64,000 nucleotides of DNA from Methylobrevis albus (GCF_015904235.1 NZ_JADZLT010000056.1:323049-387048); one strand, 5' to 3'; positions 1-10,550 are shown, counted from the stretch's first letter. Numbers and translations: made by a program. The notes: generated from the sequence alone by a model not told the origin.

Positions 1-104
1 CCTTGCAAGCGCAGCGACGTGGGGCAATTTGGCTCCGTCCATCGGGCGCTGCCCGCCCGCAGCTTGCTCTTGCGATGCGCCCGCCGCCGCGGGATAAGCG
101 GAAA

Positions 105-1016
105 ATGGCCTTCACGCTCCGCCAGTTGCAATATTTCGTCGCCGTCGCCGAACAGGGCTCGGTGACGCGCGCGGCGCAAAATCTGTCGATCTCGCAGTCG
201 GCGATCACCGAGGCGGTGAAGGATCTCGAGACCGATCTCGGCGTCGCCCTGTTCGAGCGTCATCCGCGCGGCCTGCACATCACCCACAACGGCCACCAGT
301 TCCTGCGCCATGCGACCAAGATCCTCGCCGACGTGCAGGACGCGCGGCGGTTTTCGGCCGAGGCGCCGGCGGCGGACGGCGGCCGGCTCAACCTCGGCGT
401 GACGTCGCTGGTGGCGGGCTACGTGCTCTCCGACCTGCTCGCCCGCTACCGCCGCGCCTGCCCGGGCGTCAACGTCAGCGCCCTCGAGGACAACGGTTCC
501 TATCTCGAACATCTGCTGATCGGCGGCGAGCTCGACGTCGCGGTGATGGTGATCTCCAACCTGCGCGACCGGATGGCGCTGCAGGCCGAGATTATCGAGA
601 CCTCGCCCTACCGGCTCTGGCTGCCGCTCGGCCACCCGCTGGTCGCCGCCGACATTATCTCGGTCGCCGACGTCGCGCGCGAGCCGCTGATCATGCTGAC
701 CGTCGACGAGATTGAGGAAAACACCGGCAAGCTGCTGACCGCGCTCGGCGCCCGGCCGCACGTCGCGTTCCGCACGCGCTCCGTCGAGGCAGTGCGCAGC
801 CTGGTTGCGACCGGGGCGGGCATCGCGCTGCTGCCGGACCTCGTCTACCGGCCGTGGTCGCTGGAAGGCGACCGGATCGAGAGCCGCGACGTGTCGGGCG
901 CCCTGCCCGTCGTCCAGGTCGGCATGGTGTGGCGCAAGGGCTCCAGCCTGCCGCAGGCGGCGCGCGATTTCATCGGCGTCGCCGAGGCGCTGCGCAGCGG
1001 GCGCGCGCGGCAGTGA
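105..1016 (+). CDS. LysR-family transcriptional regulator
   Basis: A 303-residue LysR-type regulator. The N-terminal winged helix-turn-helix (about residues 1-60, beginning MAFTLRQLQYFVAV, with AAQNLSISQSAIT as the recognition region) is followed by a substrate-binding-like effector domain (about residues 90-295). I chose the ATG at 105 because the helix-turn-helix starts there; the frame stays open upstream to the window edge, but that extension does not look like LysR sequence. The gene is co-oriented with a PotD-like transporter operon starting 119 bases later, and a T-N11-A inverted repeat lies just after its stop, so it probably controls that operon. The effector is unknown; a polyamine or its aldehyde is a guess from context. 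Confidence 0.9.
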   Translation: MAFTLRQLQYFVAVAEQGSVTRAAQNLSISQSAITEAVKDLETDLGVALFERHPRGLHITHNGHQFLRHATKILADVQDARRFSAEAPAADGGRLNLGVTSLVAGYVLSDLLARYRRACPGVNVSALEDNGSYLEHLLIGGELDVAVMVISNLRDRMALQAEIIETSPYRLWLPLGHPLVAADIISVADVAREPLIMLTVDEIEENTGKLLTALGARPHVAFRTRSVEAVRSLVATGAGIALLPDLVYRPWSLEGDRIESRDVSGALPVVQVGMVWRKGSSLPQAARDFIGVAEALRSGRARQ

Positions 1017-1017
1017 A

Positions 1018-1032
1018 ATCGGAAAAACCGAT
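1018..1032. promoter_or_regulatory. Candidate LysR-type binding site (T-N11-A)
   Basis: A 15-base perfect inverted repeat, ATCGG-N5-CCGAT, fits the classic LysR box T-N11-A (T at 1019, A at 1031). It sits between the lysR gene and the binding-protein gene and overlaps a second palindrome, CCGATATCGG (1028-1037). Position and form suggest an operator for the downstream transporter operon. No binding data. Confidence 0.5.
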
Positions 1033-1134
1033 ATCGGCCTTCTGATTAATGGATTTGCGAACGCAGCAGAAACGCGGCAGCTTTTCTCCCGGGAACAGAT
1101 GAGCCGCCAAGCGGCCGAACCCAGGAGCCGTCAG

Positions 1135-2307
<1,173 letters not shown>

Positions 2308-2421
2308 GCGGGCAACCGTCGAGCATTGCCGCTGAAGGTCCTTCCGGCCGCCTACCCGGGCGGAAGGACCACACCGGCAGCAGCGCCGACACCGCGGTAT
2401 GGTTCCTTGGACCTCGGACCG

Positions 2422-2547
2422 CCTCATCCTGAGGAGCATCGCGCCGCGATGCGTCTCGAAGGACGAGGCGGCCCGGACGGTGCCTCGCGAACACCGGGGC
2501 CGACCTCGTCCTTCGAGACGGCCCTGTCGGGCCTCCTCAGGATGAGG
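2422..2547. repeat. Paired inverted repeat (REPIN-like), copy 1
   Basis: Two arms face each other. The left arm runs from CCTCATCCTGAGGA to TCTCGAAGGACGAGG; the right arm (from 2504) is its reverse complement with a different centre. A second copy with the arms in opposite order is at 10056-10188. The element occupies the gap between the binding-protein gene and the ATPase gene. I see no gene in the rest of 2308-2687. Confidence 0.8.
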
Positions 2548-2687
2548 CGGTTGGTGGTTGGTTGAGTGGGTAGACGACGCGGACCGCAACGCCGCCCGGC
2601 CGCTCGCCGGCGGGTTGCCGTCCGGCAAGCTCCATCCGGCGCGGCGGGCGGCAGGCCCGTTTTCTTCACTCTCCGGAGCCCTTCTTC

Positions 2688-3686
2688 ATGACGGCAGCGG
2701 TGCTCTTCCAGTCGGTGTCGCGCCATTTCGGCGCGGTCCGCGCCGTCGACGGCGTCGACCTCTCGATCGCCGAGGGCGAGTTCTTCGCGATGCTGGGGCC
2801 GTCCGGCTCGGGCAAGACCACCTGCCTGCGCCTGATCGCCGGCTTCGAGCAGCCGACGTCTGGCCATATCGAGATCTTCGGCGAGACGGCGGAGGGGGTG
2901 CCGCCCTACCGGCGCAACGTCAACACCGTGTTCCAGGACTACGCGCTCTTCCCCCACCTCAGCATCCTCGACAACGTCGCCTACGGGCTGATGGTGAAGG
3001 GCGTCGGCAAGGCGGAGCGGCGGCGGGCCGCCGAGGAGGCGCTCGCGATGGTCGCGCTGCCGGGCTACGGCGCGCGGAAACCCGGCCAGCTTTCCGGCGG
3101 CCAGCGCCAGCGTGTCGCGCTCGCCCGGGCGCTGGTCAACCGGCCGCGGGTGCTGCTGCTCGACGAGCCGCTCGGCGCGCTGGACCTGAAGCTGCGCGAG
3201 CAGATGCAAGAGGAGCTGAAGACGCTGCAGAAGACGCTCGGCCTCACCTTCGTCTTCGTCACCCACGACCAGGGCGAGGCGCTGTCGATGGCCGACCGGG
3301 TCGCCGTGTTCCATGACGGCAAGGTCCGCCAGGTCGGCACGCCAGAGGAGATCTACCGCCGGCCGCGCAGCCGCTTCGTCGCCGATTTCGTCGGCTCGTC
3401 GAACATCCTGTCGCCGGCGCTCTGCGCCGCGCTCGGCCTCGGCGCAGGCACGGCCAGCTTGCGGCCCGAGCAGATCTCGCTCGGCCCCGCCACCGGCGAC
3501 CGGATCGGCCTCACCGGCCGGGCGGTGAGCGCGAGCTTCCTCGGCCCGGTCAACCGCCTCACCGCCGACTGCGGCGGCGAGCGCATCGTCGCCGCCCTGC
3601 CCGCCGGCGTCGCGCTGCCGGCGCCGGGCGCCGAGGTGACGCTCTCGTTCGACCGCAGCGCGCTGCACCTGATGGAGGACGCCTGA
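2688..3686 (+). CDS. ABC transporter ATP-binding protein, PotA type
   Basis: A 332-residue ATPase of the spermidine/putrescine importer group. Visible motifs are Walker A (GPSGSGKTT), Q-loop (TVFQDYALFPHL), signature (LSGGQRQRVALARAL), Walker B (LLLDEPLGALD) and the switch histidine (VTHDQGEAL). The C-terminal part (about 235-332) is the TOBE/MOP regulatory region normal for PotA-like proteins. Its TGA overlaps the ATG of the next gene (ATGA at 3685-3688), so the two are translationally coupled. It powers the permease pair downstream. The ligand assignment rests on family and context only. Confidence 0.92.
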   Translation: MTAAVLFQSVSRHFGAVRAVDGVDLSIAEGEFFAMLGPSGSGKTTCLRLIAGFEQPTSGHIEIFGETAEGVPPYRRNVNTVFQDYALFPHLSILDNVAYGLMVKGVGKAERRRAAEEALAMVALPGYGARKPGQLSGGQRQRVALARALVNRPRVLLLDEPLGALDLKLREQMQEELKTLQKTLGLTFVFVTHDQGEALSMADRVAVFHDGKVRQVGTPEEIYRRPRSRFVADFVGSSNILSPALCAALGLGAGTASLRPEQISLGPATGDRIGLTGRAVSASFLGPVNRLTADCGGERIVAALPAGVALPAPGAEVTLSFDRSALHLMEDA

Positions 3687-4636
3687 TGGCGGCCGTCGCC
3701 GGGCTATCCGCGCCGTCGCGCACCACCGGCACCACCGGCCGCCTGTCGGACCTGCTCTGGCGGCACCCGCGGCTGTTGCTCGGCCTGCTGCTCGGGCCGC
3801 CGCTCGCCTGGCTCGGCGTCGTCTACCTCGGCTCGCTCGCCGTGTTCCTGTCGCAGAGCATCTTTGCGATCGACGATTTCTCGGGCCTGATCACCTACGA
3901 GCCGACGCTCGCCACCTACCGGCAGCTCTTCTCCGACGCCAACCTCGACATCATCGTCCGCACGCTGTCGATGGCCGCGGTGGTGACGCTCGCCAGCATC
4001 GTCGTCGCCTTCCCGATCGCCTACTACGCCGCCCGCTATGCCCGCGGCGGCTGGAAGGCGCTGTTCTATCTCGGGGTGATGCTGCCGCTCTGGTCGAGCT
4101 ATCTCGTCAAGATCTACGCCTGGAAGCTGATCCTCGCCAAGGAGGGCATCGTCACCTGGGCGTTCGAGCGGCTCCACCTCGGCTGGCTGCTCGACGCCTG
4201 GCTGGCGCTGCCGGTGATCGGCGGCAACTCGCTGTCGGTGAGCTACACCGGCACCTTCCTCGTCTTCGTCTACGTCTGGCTGCCGTTCATGATCCTGCCG
4301 ATCCAGGCGGCGCTGGAGCGGGTGCCGGGCAGCCTCGTCGAGGCCTCGGCGGACCTCGGCGCCGATCCGCGCCAGACCTTTCGCCATGTGCTGCTGCCGC
4401 TCGCGCTGCCCGGCATCGTCGCCGGCTCGATCTTCACCTTCTCGCTGACCCTCGGCGACTACATCATCCCGCAGATCATCGGCTCGTCGCGGCTGTTCAT
4501 CGGCCAGGCGGTCTATGCCCAGCAGGGCACCGCCGGCAACATCCCGCTCGCCGCCGCCTTCACCGTGGTGCCCATCGTCATCATGGCCGTCTATCTCTGG
4601 GCCGCCCGCCGGATGGGGGCGTTCAATGCGCTCTGA
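3686..4636 (+). CDS. ABC transporter permease, PotB type
   Basis: A 316-residue inner-membrane permease with about six hydrophobic segments. The cytoplasmic coupling loop is [25 protein letters not shown], here noted by its EAxxDLGA core at about residue 217. It resembles PotB/PotH-type subunits. It overlaps the ATPase gene by one base and the next permease by eleven, which is strong evidence for one operon. It should form the heterodimeric channel with the following gene product. Confidence 0.9.
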   Translation: MAAVAGLSAPSRTTGTTGRLSDLLWRHPRLLLGLLLGPPLAWLGVVYLGSLAVFLSQSIFAIDDFSGLITYEPTLATYRQLFSDANLDIIVRTLSMAAVVTLASIVVAFPIAYYAARYARGGWKALFYLGVMLPLWSSYLVKIYAWKLILAKEGIVTWAFERLHLGWLLDAWLALPVIGGNSLSVSYTGTFLVFVYVWLPFMILPIQAALERVPGSLVEASADLGADPRQTFRHVLLPLALPGIVAGSIFTFSLTLGDYIIPQIIGSSRLFIGQAVYAQQGTAGNIPLAAAFTVVPIVIMAVYLWAARRMGAFNAL

Positions 4637-5441
4637 GCACCGCGCCAAGGCGCCGTTCGGCCTGAAGCTCGCCGCCGGGCTCGGCCTCCTGTTCCTGCAC
4701 CTGCCGATCCTGCTGATCTTCCTCTATGCCTTCACCACCGAGGAGAAGAGCTACCGCTTCCCGCCGCCGGGGCTGACGCTGGAGTGGTTGGCGGTGACCT
4801 GGGGCCGGGCCGACGTCTGGGCGGCGCTCACCCTGTCGCTGAAGGTCGCGAGCCTTGCCACGGCGATCGCGCTGGTGCTCGGCACGCTGTGCGCCGCCGC
4901 GGTGTCGCGCTCGGCCTTCTTCGGGCGCGAGGTGGTGTCGCTGCTGGTGATCCTGCCGATCGCCCTCCCCGGCATCATCACCGGCATCGCGCTGCGCTCG
5001 GCCTTTTCGATGGCGGACATCCCGTTCTCGTTCTTCACCATCGTGCTCGGCCACGCCACCTTCTGCATCGTCGTCGTCTACAACAACGCGGTCGCGCGCT
5101 TCCGGCGCCTGTCGGGCTCGCTGGTCGAGGCGTCGATGGACCTCGGCGCCGACGGCTTCCAGACCTTCCGCTACGTGATCCTGCCGAACATCGGCACGTC
5201 GCTGCTCGCCGGCGGCATGCTCGCCTTCGCGCTGTCGTTCGACGAGGTGATCGTCACCACCTTCACGGCCGGCCAGCAGTCGACGCTGCCGATCTGGATG
5301 CTGCAGGAGCTGATCCGCCCGCGCCAGCGCCCGGTGACCAACGTGGTCGCGATGATCGTGGTGCTGGTGACGCTGCTGCCGATCCTCGCCGCCTTTTTCC
5401 TCACGCGCGACGGCGACAGCATCGCCGGCGGCGGCAAATGA
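4626..5441 (+). CDS. ABC transporter permease, PotC type
   Basis: A 271-residue permease, partner of the preceding gene. It begins [12 protein letters not shown], has about six membrane segments and carries the conserved loop [15 protein letters not shown] (about residue 170). The ATG at 4626 lies inside the end of the upstream permease gene, which is usual for PotB/PotC pairs. The frame stays open upstream, but that stretch is a shadow of the first permease. It is followed 40 bases later by the aldehyde dehydrogenase gene. Confidence 0.9.
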   Translation: MRSEHRAKAPFGLKLAAGLGLLFLHLPILLIFLYAFTTEEKSYRFPPPGLTLEWLAVTWGRADVWAALTLSLKVASLATAIALVLGTLCAAAVSRSAFFGREVVSLLVILPIALPGIITGIALRSAFSMADIPFSFFTIVLGHATFCIVVVYNNAVARFRRLSGSLVEASMDLGADGFQTFRYVILPNIGTSLLAGGMLAFALSFDEVIVTTFTAGQQSTLPIWMLQELIRPRQRPVTNVVAMIVVLVTLLPILAAFFLTRDGDSIAGGGK

Positions 5442-5481
5442 ACCGGGCCCAATCAATCAAGACCAACAGCGAGATCGACCC

Positions 5482-6909
5482 ATGGACACGGAACTGCTGA
5501 TCGGCGCGCGTTTCGAGGCCGGCACCGAGGCCGAGGAACAGATCCTCGACCCGAAGACCGGCGCCAGGATACTCGACCTGCCCGAGGCGTCCCATGCGCA
5601 GATCGACGCCGCGGTCGACGCCGCGGAAGCCGCCTTCACCGGCTGGTCGCGCACCACGCCGGGCGAGCGCTCGGCCTACCTGCTGAAGATCGCCGACGCC
5701 ATCGAGCGCGAGGCGGAGGGTTTTGCCGCGCTGGAGGCGCTCAACTGCGGCAAGCCGATCAACGCCGTGCGCAATGACGAGCTGCCGGCGATCGTCGACT
5801 GCTGGCGCTTCTTCGCCGGGGCGATCCGCACGCTGCAGGCGCCGGTCTCGGCCGAGTACATCGCCGGCCACACCTCGATGATCCGCCGCGACGCGATCGG
5901 CGTCGTCGGTTCGATCGCGCCGTGGAACTACCCGCTGATGATGATGGCGTGGAAGCTCGCCCCGGCGCTGGCGGGCGGCAACACCGTCGTCTTCAAGCCC
6001 TCCGAGCAGACGCCGCTCACCGCGCTGAAGCTCGCGAAGATCCTCGCGGACATCCTGCCCGAGGGCGTCGTCAACATCGTGCTCGGCCGCGGCGACACCG
6101 TCGGCAACGCGCTGATCAACCATCCGAAGATCGCGATGGTCTCGATCACCGGCGACATCGCCACCGGCAAGAAGGTGCTCGCCGCCGCGGCGCGCACGGT
6201 GAAGCGGACGCATCTCGAACTCGGCGGCAAGGCCCCGGTGATCGTCTATGACGACGCCGACCTCGAAGCCGTCGTCGCCGGCATCCGCACCTTCGGCTAC
6301 TACAACGCCGGCCAGGATTGCACCGCTGCCTGCCGGATCTATGCGCAGGACGGCATCTACGAGAACTTCGTCGCCGACCTCACGGCCGCGGTCGGCTCGA
6401 TCCGCTTCGGCCTGGCGGACGACGGCGAGAACGAGATCGGGCCGTTGATCTCCGCCCGCCAGCGCGACCGGGTGGCGAGCTTCGTCGGGCGCGCCAGCGA
6501 GCACGGCCACATGGAGGTGACGACGGGCGGCGCCAACGGCGCCGGCGGCGGCTTCTTCTTCCAGCCGACGGTGATCGCCGGCGCACGGCAGGAGGACGAG
6601 ATCGTCCGGCGCGAGGTGTTCGGCCCGGTCGTCTCCGTCACGCGCTTCTCGGCGGCCGACGAGGCCGTCGCCTGGGCCAACGACAGCGACTACGGCCTCG
6701 CCTCGTCGGTGTGGACGAAGGACATCTCGAAGGCGATGCAGGCGGCGGCGCGGCTGCAGTACGGCTGCACCTGGATCAACACCCATTTCGCGCTGACCAA
6801 CGAGATGCCGCACGGCGGGCTGAAGCAGTCGGGCTACGGCAAGGACATGTCGATCTACGCGCTGGAGGACTACACCGCCGTCCGCCACATCATGATCAAC
6901 CACGGCTGA
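5482..6909 (+). CDS. patD: Gamma-aminobutyraldehyde dehydrogenase (PatD-like)
   Basis: A 475-residue NAD(P)-dependent aldehyde dehydrogenase. The proposed step is 4-aminobutanal to GABA in putrescine catabolism. Visible features are the nucleotide-binding region (SIAPWNYPL about 144-152, FKPSEQTPL about 171), the general base Glu246 in LELGGKAP and the nucleophile Cys280 in GQDCTAACR. Length and these residue positions agree with Escherichia coli PatD as I recall it. It lies 40 bases after the PotC-like gene on the same strand, so it is probably co-transcribed with the importer. A putrescine transaminase or oxidase is not encoded in the window. Betaine-aldehyde-type substrates are an alternative. 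Confidence 0.85.
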   Translation: MDTELLIGARFEAGTEAEEQILDPKTGARILDLPEASHAQIDAAVDAAEAAFTGWSRTTPGERSAYLLKIADAIEREAEGFAALEALNCGKPINAVRNDELPAIVDCWRFFAGAIRTLQAPVSAEYIAGHTSMIRRDAIGVVGSIAPWNYPLMMMAWKLAPALAGGNTVVFKPSEQTPLTALKLAKILADILPEGVVNIVLGRGDTVGNALINHPKIAMVSITGDIATGKKVLAAAARTVKRTHLELGGKAPVIVYDDADLEAVVAGIRTFGYYNAGQDCTAACRIYAQDGIYENFVADLTAAVGSIRFGLADDGENEIGPLISARQRDRVASFVGRASEHGHMEVTTGGANGAGGGFFFQPTVIAGARQEDEIVRREVFGPVVSVTRFSAADEAVAWANDSDYGLASSVWTKDISKAMQAAARLQYGCTWINTHFALTNEMPHGGLKQSGYGKDMSIYALEDYTAVRHIMINHG

Positions 6910-6917
6910 ACGCGGCG

Positions 6918-6937
6918 GCGGCGCCCGCGGGCGCCGC
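6918..6937. terminator. Palindrome between convergent genes, probable bidirectional terminator
   Basis: A 20-base perfect GC palindrome built on GCGGCGCCC and its complement lies between the stop of the dehydrogenase (6909) and the stop of the convergent TenA-like gene (6942). There is no clear U-tract, so it is a transcription-end candidate by position and stem only. Confidence 0.45.
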
Positions 6938-6941
6938 TCGC

Positions 6942-7589
6942 TCAGGCCGCAAACGCGGCGTCGTGGAAGGCGAGTTCGCGGCGCAGCGTCGAGGCGATGG
7001 TTTCGGCGAGATGCGGCGCGGCGTCCGGGTCGGTGCCGGCGATGTCGTCGAGCAGGGCCTTCAGCCAGAGGGCGTGGTCGCGGAAGGCTTCGTCGGTGTG
7101 GAGCGCGATCCAGGCGGCGACCTCGGGATCGGCGGCGGCGCCCGCCGGTATCGCCGAGCACCAGGTCCAGTACAGCCACTCGCCGGCGAACATCACGGCG
7201 AGCATCTCGCCATAGTCGCCACCGGCGCCGGCCCGGCGCATCGCGGCAAGGCAGGCCGAGACGCCGACCGGCAGCGTGCCCGGGCGGGCCGGGGCGAGCC
7301 CCAAGCGCGCGAACGCCGCATCGAAATAGGCGAGTTGCGCGTGGACGAGCCCGCCCAGCGCATCGGCGAGCCAGCGCTTCTCGGGGATCGTCGGTGCGGC
7401 CGCGACGGCGCGGGCGACGAGGTCGATCGCCTCGAGCACGAGGGCGTATTCATAGACGAGGTAGCGGCGGAAGGCCGGGGTGGCGCCGTCCATTACCGGC
7501 AGGTCGCGCGCGAAGCGGTGGGCGAACGCCGTGTCCCACAGCGCGGCATCGGCGGCCAGCGCACGATCGGTGAAGCTCGGCTCGGTCAT
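6942..7589 (-). CDS. TenA/PqqC-like family protein
   Basis: A 215-residue all-helical protein of the TenA/THI-4 (thiaminase II-like) superfamily. It has a Y-rich helix (YLVYEYALVLEA, about 43-54), a central GEWLYWTW segment (136-143) and a conserved Glu205 near the C-terminus (RRELAFHD). In classical TenA the C-x-W-x-Y motif carries the nucleophilic Cys; here that position reads Gly136, so a Cys-dependent thiaminase reaction is unlikely. TenA proteins without this Cys are known and act on other aminopyrimidine substrates or have unknown roles. It lies 14 bases after a MocA-type oxidoreductase gene in the same unit and is probably under the LacI regulator, which points to catabolism rather than thiamine synthesis. 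Confidence 0.7.
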   Translation of the reverse strand: MTEPSFTDRALAADAALWDTAFAHRFARDLPVMDGATPAFRRYLVYEYALVLEAIDLVARAVAAAPTIPEKRWLADALGGLVHAQLAYFDAAFARLGLAPARPGTLPVGVSACLAAMRRAGAGGDYGEMLAVMFAGEWLYWTWCSAIPAGAAADPEVAAWIALHTDEAFRDHALWLKALLDDIAGTDPDAAPHLAETIASTLRRELAFHDAAFAA

Positions 7590-7603
7590 CGCACCGCCTC
7601 CCC

Positions 7604-8683
7604 TCACGCGCCGCGCAGCCGGGCGACGATCTCCTCGAAGATGCGGAAATCGTCGATCGAATCGGTGAGCGACGACAGCACCGGCCCGCCGCCCGTGACG
7701 GCGGCGTGGAACGCCTCGAGCTCGGCGACGAAGGCGTCCTTGTAGAACGGCCCCAGAAGCGTCGTCTCGTTGCCGGCCTCGGTCACGCTCTGGATCTCGA
7801 CCGTCATCGGCAGGTTGCGGACGTAGGGCGTCGGGAAGGCGAGGCTGAGGCGCTTCGTATCGGTGTAGACGTCGAAGCCGCCGTCGAAGCGGGCGAGGTT
7901 GTCGACGAGATACTGGTAGGTGACGCTGAAATCGCCGTAGTCGAGCGCCGCGACCAGATGGTTGCCGCCGGCCGAGACGTGGGCGGCGGCGACGCGGGCC
8001 GGCATGCCGAAGAGGTCGCGCATCGCCGAGATCGAATGCGACGCGACGCCGGTGAGGAGTTCGTAGCCGAGGAGGAGCGCCGGCGAGGCGTCCGCGCCGC
8101 AGATCTCGCGCATCATCGCGCTGCGCAGGGCCCGGCTCGCCGCCGACGCCTCCTTCGGAATGTCGCCGGCGGGATAGATCACGTCGGTGGTCTGGCGGTG
8201 GAACCACGGGCCTTCGCACATGTAGTCGCGAAGGTCCGCGTGGGTGATCGGGCCGAGATCGGCGAGACGATCACGGGCCGCGAGGAAGGCCGGCGCATAG
8301 CGGCGCATGTAGCCGACCATGACGACGCGGCCGGCGGCATCCGCCCGCGCGGCAAGGTCGGCGACGTCGTTGCGGGTCAGCGCGGCCGGCTTTTCGACCA
8401 GCACGTGCTTGCCGGCGACGAGGGCCGCGGCGACGTGGCCGTGGTGATGCTGGTCGGGGCTGAGCACGAGCACGGCGTCGACGTCAGGTGCTGCGACGAG
8501 ATCCTCGGCGGACGCATAGGTGGCGGCGACGTTCCAGCGCGCGGCGATGCGCGCGAGCACGGACGGCGAGATATCGTGCAGGCCCGTCACCTCGAAGCGA
8601 TCCTGCAGCCGGCGCAGCGCCGGCAGATGCATGACCTGCGCAACCTCGCCCAGTCCGATGAGCCCCACCCGCAGCCGCGTCAT
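7604..8683 (-). CDS. Gfo/Idh/MocA-family oxidoreductase
   Basis: A 359-residue NAD(P)-dependent oxidoreductase. It has an N-terminal Rossmann domain (RVGLIGLGEVAQVMHLPAL, about 4-22) with the family motif EKPAALT (about 95-101), followed by the alpha/beta substrate domain. The ATG at 8683 is preceded by GGAGGG at suitable spacing; the frame extends further upstream without a better site. It is the first gene of a two-gene unit with the TenA-like gene and is divergent from the LacI regulator, with an operator-like site (8734-8750) in its promoter region. Family members oxidise sugars, inositols or related polyols; the substrate is not readable. Confidence 0.85.
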   Translation of the reverse strand: MTRLRVGLIGLGEVAQVMHLPALRRLQDRFEVTGLHDISPSVLARIAARWNVAATYASAEDLVAAPDVDAVLVLSPDQHHHGHVAAALVAGKHVLVEKPAALTRNDVADLAARADAAGRVVMVGYMRRYAPAFLAARDRLADLGPITHADLRDYMCEGPWFHRQTTDVIYPAGDIPKEASAASRALRSAMMREICGADASPALLLGYELLTGVASHSISAMRDLFGMPARVAAAHVSAGGNHLVAALDYGDFSVTYQYLVDNLARFDGGFDVYTDTKRLSLAFPTPYVRNLPMTVEIQSVTEAGNETTLLGPFYKDAFVAELEAFHAAVTGGGPVLSSLTDSIDDFRIFEEIVARLRGA

Positions 8684-8733
8684 CGTCCGGTCCCTCCACC
8701 TGTCCGTTGCTCGGATCCCATCCCTAAGGCGAA

Positions 8734-8750
8734 ATTGAAACGTTATCAAT
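8734..8750. promoter_or_regulatory. Operator-like site in the divergent promoter region
   Basis: ATTGAAACGTTATCAAT, with TTGA/TCAA arms, lies between the divergent oxidoreductase and lacI genes. It shares the 11-base core GAAACGTTATC with 8939-8949 and GAAACG with sites at 10756-10773 and 10891-10901. LacI-family proteins commonly bind such CG-centred near-palindromes. Confidence 0.55.
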
Positions 8751-8841
8751 ATTGCAGGACGACCAAGCCGCGACCGGGCGGCGCAATTGCTGCCCGTGCC
8801 GATTTGGCTTATGAAACGCAGAGATGCAGGGAGTCTGTGAT

Positions 8842-9864
8842 GTGTCGTCGCTGAAGGATGTCGCGCGGCTGGCCGGTGTTTCGGTCGGCACGGTGTCTCG
8901 CTATCTCAATGACCCGGAGCATGTGCGCGAGAAGACTCGAAACGTTATCGAGACGGCCGTCCAGTCGCTCAACTACTCGCCGAACGCCGTGGCGCGCAGC
9001 CTGCGGCGCGGCCGTACCAGCCTGGTGATGGTGGTGGTGTGGGCGGTCGGCGACCCGTTCTACGGCGATGTGATCCACGGCATTTCCGAGGCGGCGGCGC
9101 GCAAGGGCTACTCGATCTACATCAAGGAAGTGCACTCGACGCAGATGGTGCCCTCGAGCCTCGACGACATCGTGCTGTCGCGCCAGGCCGACGGGGTGAT
9201 CCTGCTCGGCGGCCCCTCCCCGTTCGACGTCTCCGAGGATTTCAGGACTGCGCCGGGCACCCCGCCCGTAGTCGTCGCCGGCGAGATCGCCATCCGGGCA
9301 CTGTCGGGCCTGCCAGCGGTGCGGATCGACAATCTGAAGGCCGCCACCGACATCACCCGCTTCCTGCTCGGCCTCGGGCACAAATCCGTCGCCTTCATGA
9401 GCGGCGAGCCGGGCTCGATCCTGATGATCGACCGCGAGGAAGGCTTCCGCCGCGCGCTGCGCGAGGCGGGACTGCCGCTGCCGGACGACTATTTCACCCA
9501 CGGCGACCTGACCATCGCCGGTGCGCGCCGGGCGACGCGCGAGTTGCTCGGCCAGGCGACGCCGCCGACGGCGCTGATCTGCGCCAACGACGAGATGGCG
9601 ATCGGCGCCATCGCCGAGGCGCGCTCGCTCGGCCTCTCGGTCCCCGACGACCTCTCCGTCGTCGGCTTCGACGACATCCGCTACGCCGACGTGATCAGCC
9701 CGCGGCTGACCACCGTCGGCCAGCCCGCCAGCCTGATCGGCGAACAGAGTTTTGGTCAGCTCTGGCGGCTGCTGCAGGCGGGCGAGCTCAAGGCCCGCAC
9801 GATGATCGTGCCGCACCGGCTGGTCGTCCGCGATTCCGCGGCGCCGCCGCGGCGGGCGGGGTGA
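8842..9864 (+). CDS. LacI-family transcriptional regulator
   Basis: A 340-residue LacI/GalR-type repressor. The helix-turn-helix and hinge are at residues 1-55 (SSLKDVARLAGVSVGTVSRY, then NAVARSLRRGR), and the periplasmic-binding-like effector domain is about 60-340 (ICANDEMAIGA and VPDDLSVVGFDD are typical). I prefer the GTG at 8842: it puts the helix-turn-helix at the very N-terminus and has AGGGAG upstream at 8828-8833; an in-frame ATG at 8824 would add six residues. It is divergent from the MocA/TenA unit and upstream of the ureohydrolase-importer cluster. Operator-like sites in both promoter regions, and one inside its own first codons, suggest it controls both units and itself. Confidence 0.9.
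   Translation: MSSLKDVARLAGVSVGTVSRYLNDPEHVREKTRNVIETAVQSLNYSPNAVARSLRRGRTSLVMVVVWAVGDPFYGDVIHGISEAAARKGYSIYIKEVHSTQMVPSSLDDIVLSRQADGVILLGGPSPFDVSEDFRTAPGTPPVVVAGEIAIRALSGLPAVRIDNLKAATDITRFLLGLGHKSVAFMSGEPGSILMIDREEGFRRALREAGLPLPDDYFTHGDLTIAGARRATRELLGQATPPTALICANDEMAIGAIAEARSLGLSVPDDLSVVGFDDIRYADVISPRLTTVGQPASLIGEQSFGQLWRLLQAGELKARTMIVPHRLVVRDSAAPPRRAG
8936..8952. promoter_or_regulatory. Operator-like site inside the lacI coding region
   Basis: CTCGAAACGTTATCGAG, with perfect five-base outer arms, lies about 95 bases into the regulator gene and shares GAAACGTTATC exactly with the intergenic site at 8734-8750. It could be an autoregulatory or looping operator. It also encodes conserved residues of the protein, so chance similarity remains possible. 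Confidence 0.4.
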
Positions 9865-10055
9865 GCGAGGGGCGAGGCGGAGTGATTGGCGAGGGGGATC
9901 GAGGCAGGGGAGGAACTGCTCTCGCGTTCTCCGGCTTGATCAAGGCGGGGCTGCACAGTGTGACGCGAGGGCAAGGCTCCTGCCCCTCCCCGGTCATCGC
10001 CGGGCTTTGCCCCCTAGTTGCCCCGATGAGCCGCGGCAAAGGCCGGCGCACCCGG

Positions 10056-10188
10056 CCTCGTCCTTCGAGACGACCCGTTCCGGGTCTCCTCAGGATGAGG
10101 CCTCCGATAGTTTTCTGTTTTGTGACAAGAGCTTGTCCTTTTCCCTCATCCTGAGGAAGCCGCGCAGCGGCTGTCTCGAAGGACGAGG
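10056..10188. repeat. Paired inverted repeat (REPIN-like), copy 2
   Basis: The arm CCTCGTCCTTCGAGACG...CTCAGGATGAGG (10056-10100) and the facing arm CCTCATCCTGAGGA...TCTCGAAGGACGAGG (10144-10188) are the same sequences as at 2422-2547, in swapped order, separated by an AT-richer spacer. The element lies in the long gap after lacI. Confidence 0.8.
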
Positions 10189-10398
10189 GAAAAGCCCGGG
10201 CGCCGGCAAGCTCGAAGCTGTGTCCAGCATCGCCCAGCATCGCAATTTGCCAACGGCTCCAGCTGCTTGGGCCGAAGTTGAGATGGCCGAGCCGGACGGT
10301 CCTCGGCTTGACCCGGCCACCCACTAGCCTCCCTACGCGGAACGTCTCGACGTCGAAATCCATCGCCATATCAGCGTTTTACTGCTCGGCCATTGGGT

Positions 10399-10424
10399 TG
10401 CCGGGTCAAGCCCGGCAATGACGA
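10399..10424. repeat. Short REP-type palindrome (GCCGGGTCAAGCCCGGC class)
   Basis: TTGCCGGGTCAAGCCCGGCAA followed by TGACG. A degraded mate, GGCTTGACCCGGCC, is at about 10304, and three more copies are at 29653-29934. I see no gene anywhere in 9865-10912; that stretch holds the repeats listed here and two operator-like sites. Confidence 0.65.
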
Positions 10425-10550
10425 TCGAGGGGGTGGAGCGCGAGGCCGCGGCGCATCGGCCCGATCAGGCACTAGGCAAGGCGTAGGTCCACCCTCGCCC
10501 CTGCACTAGCGCCGAACCACCTCGCCGCGCGCCGGCTGGCCGCGCGCCGG

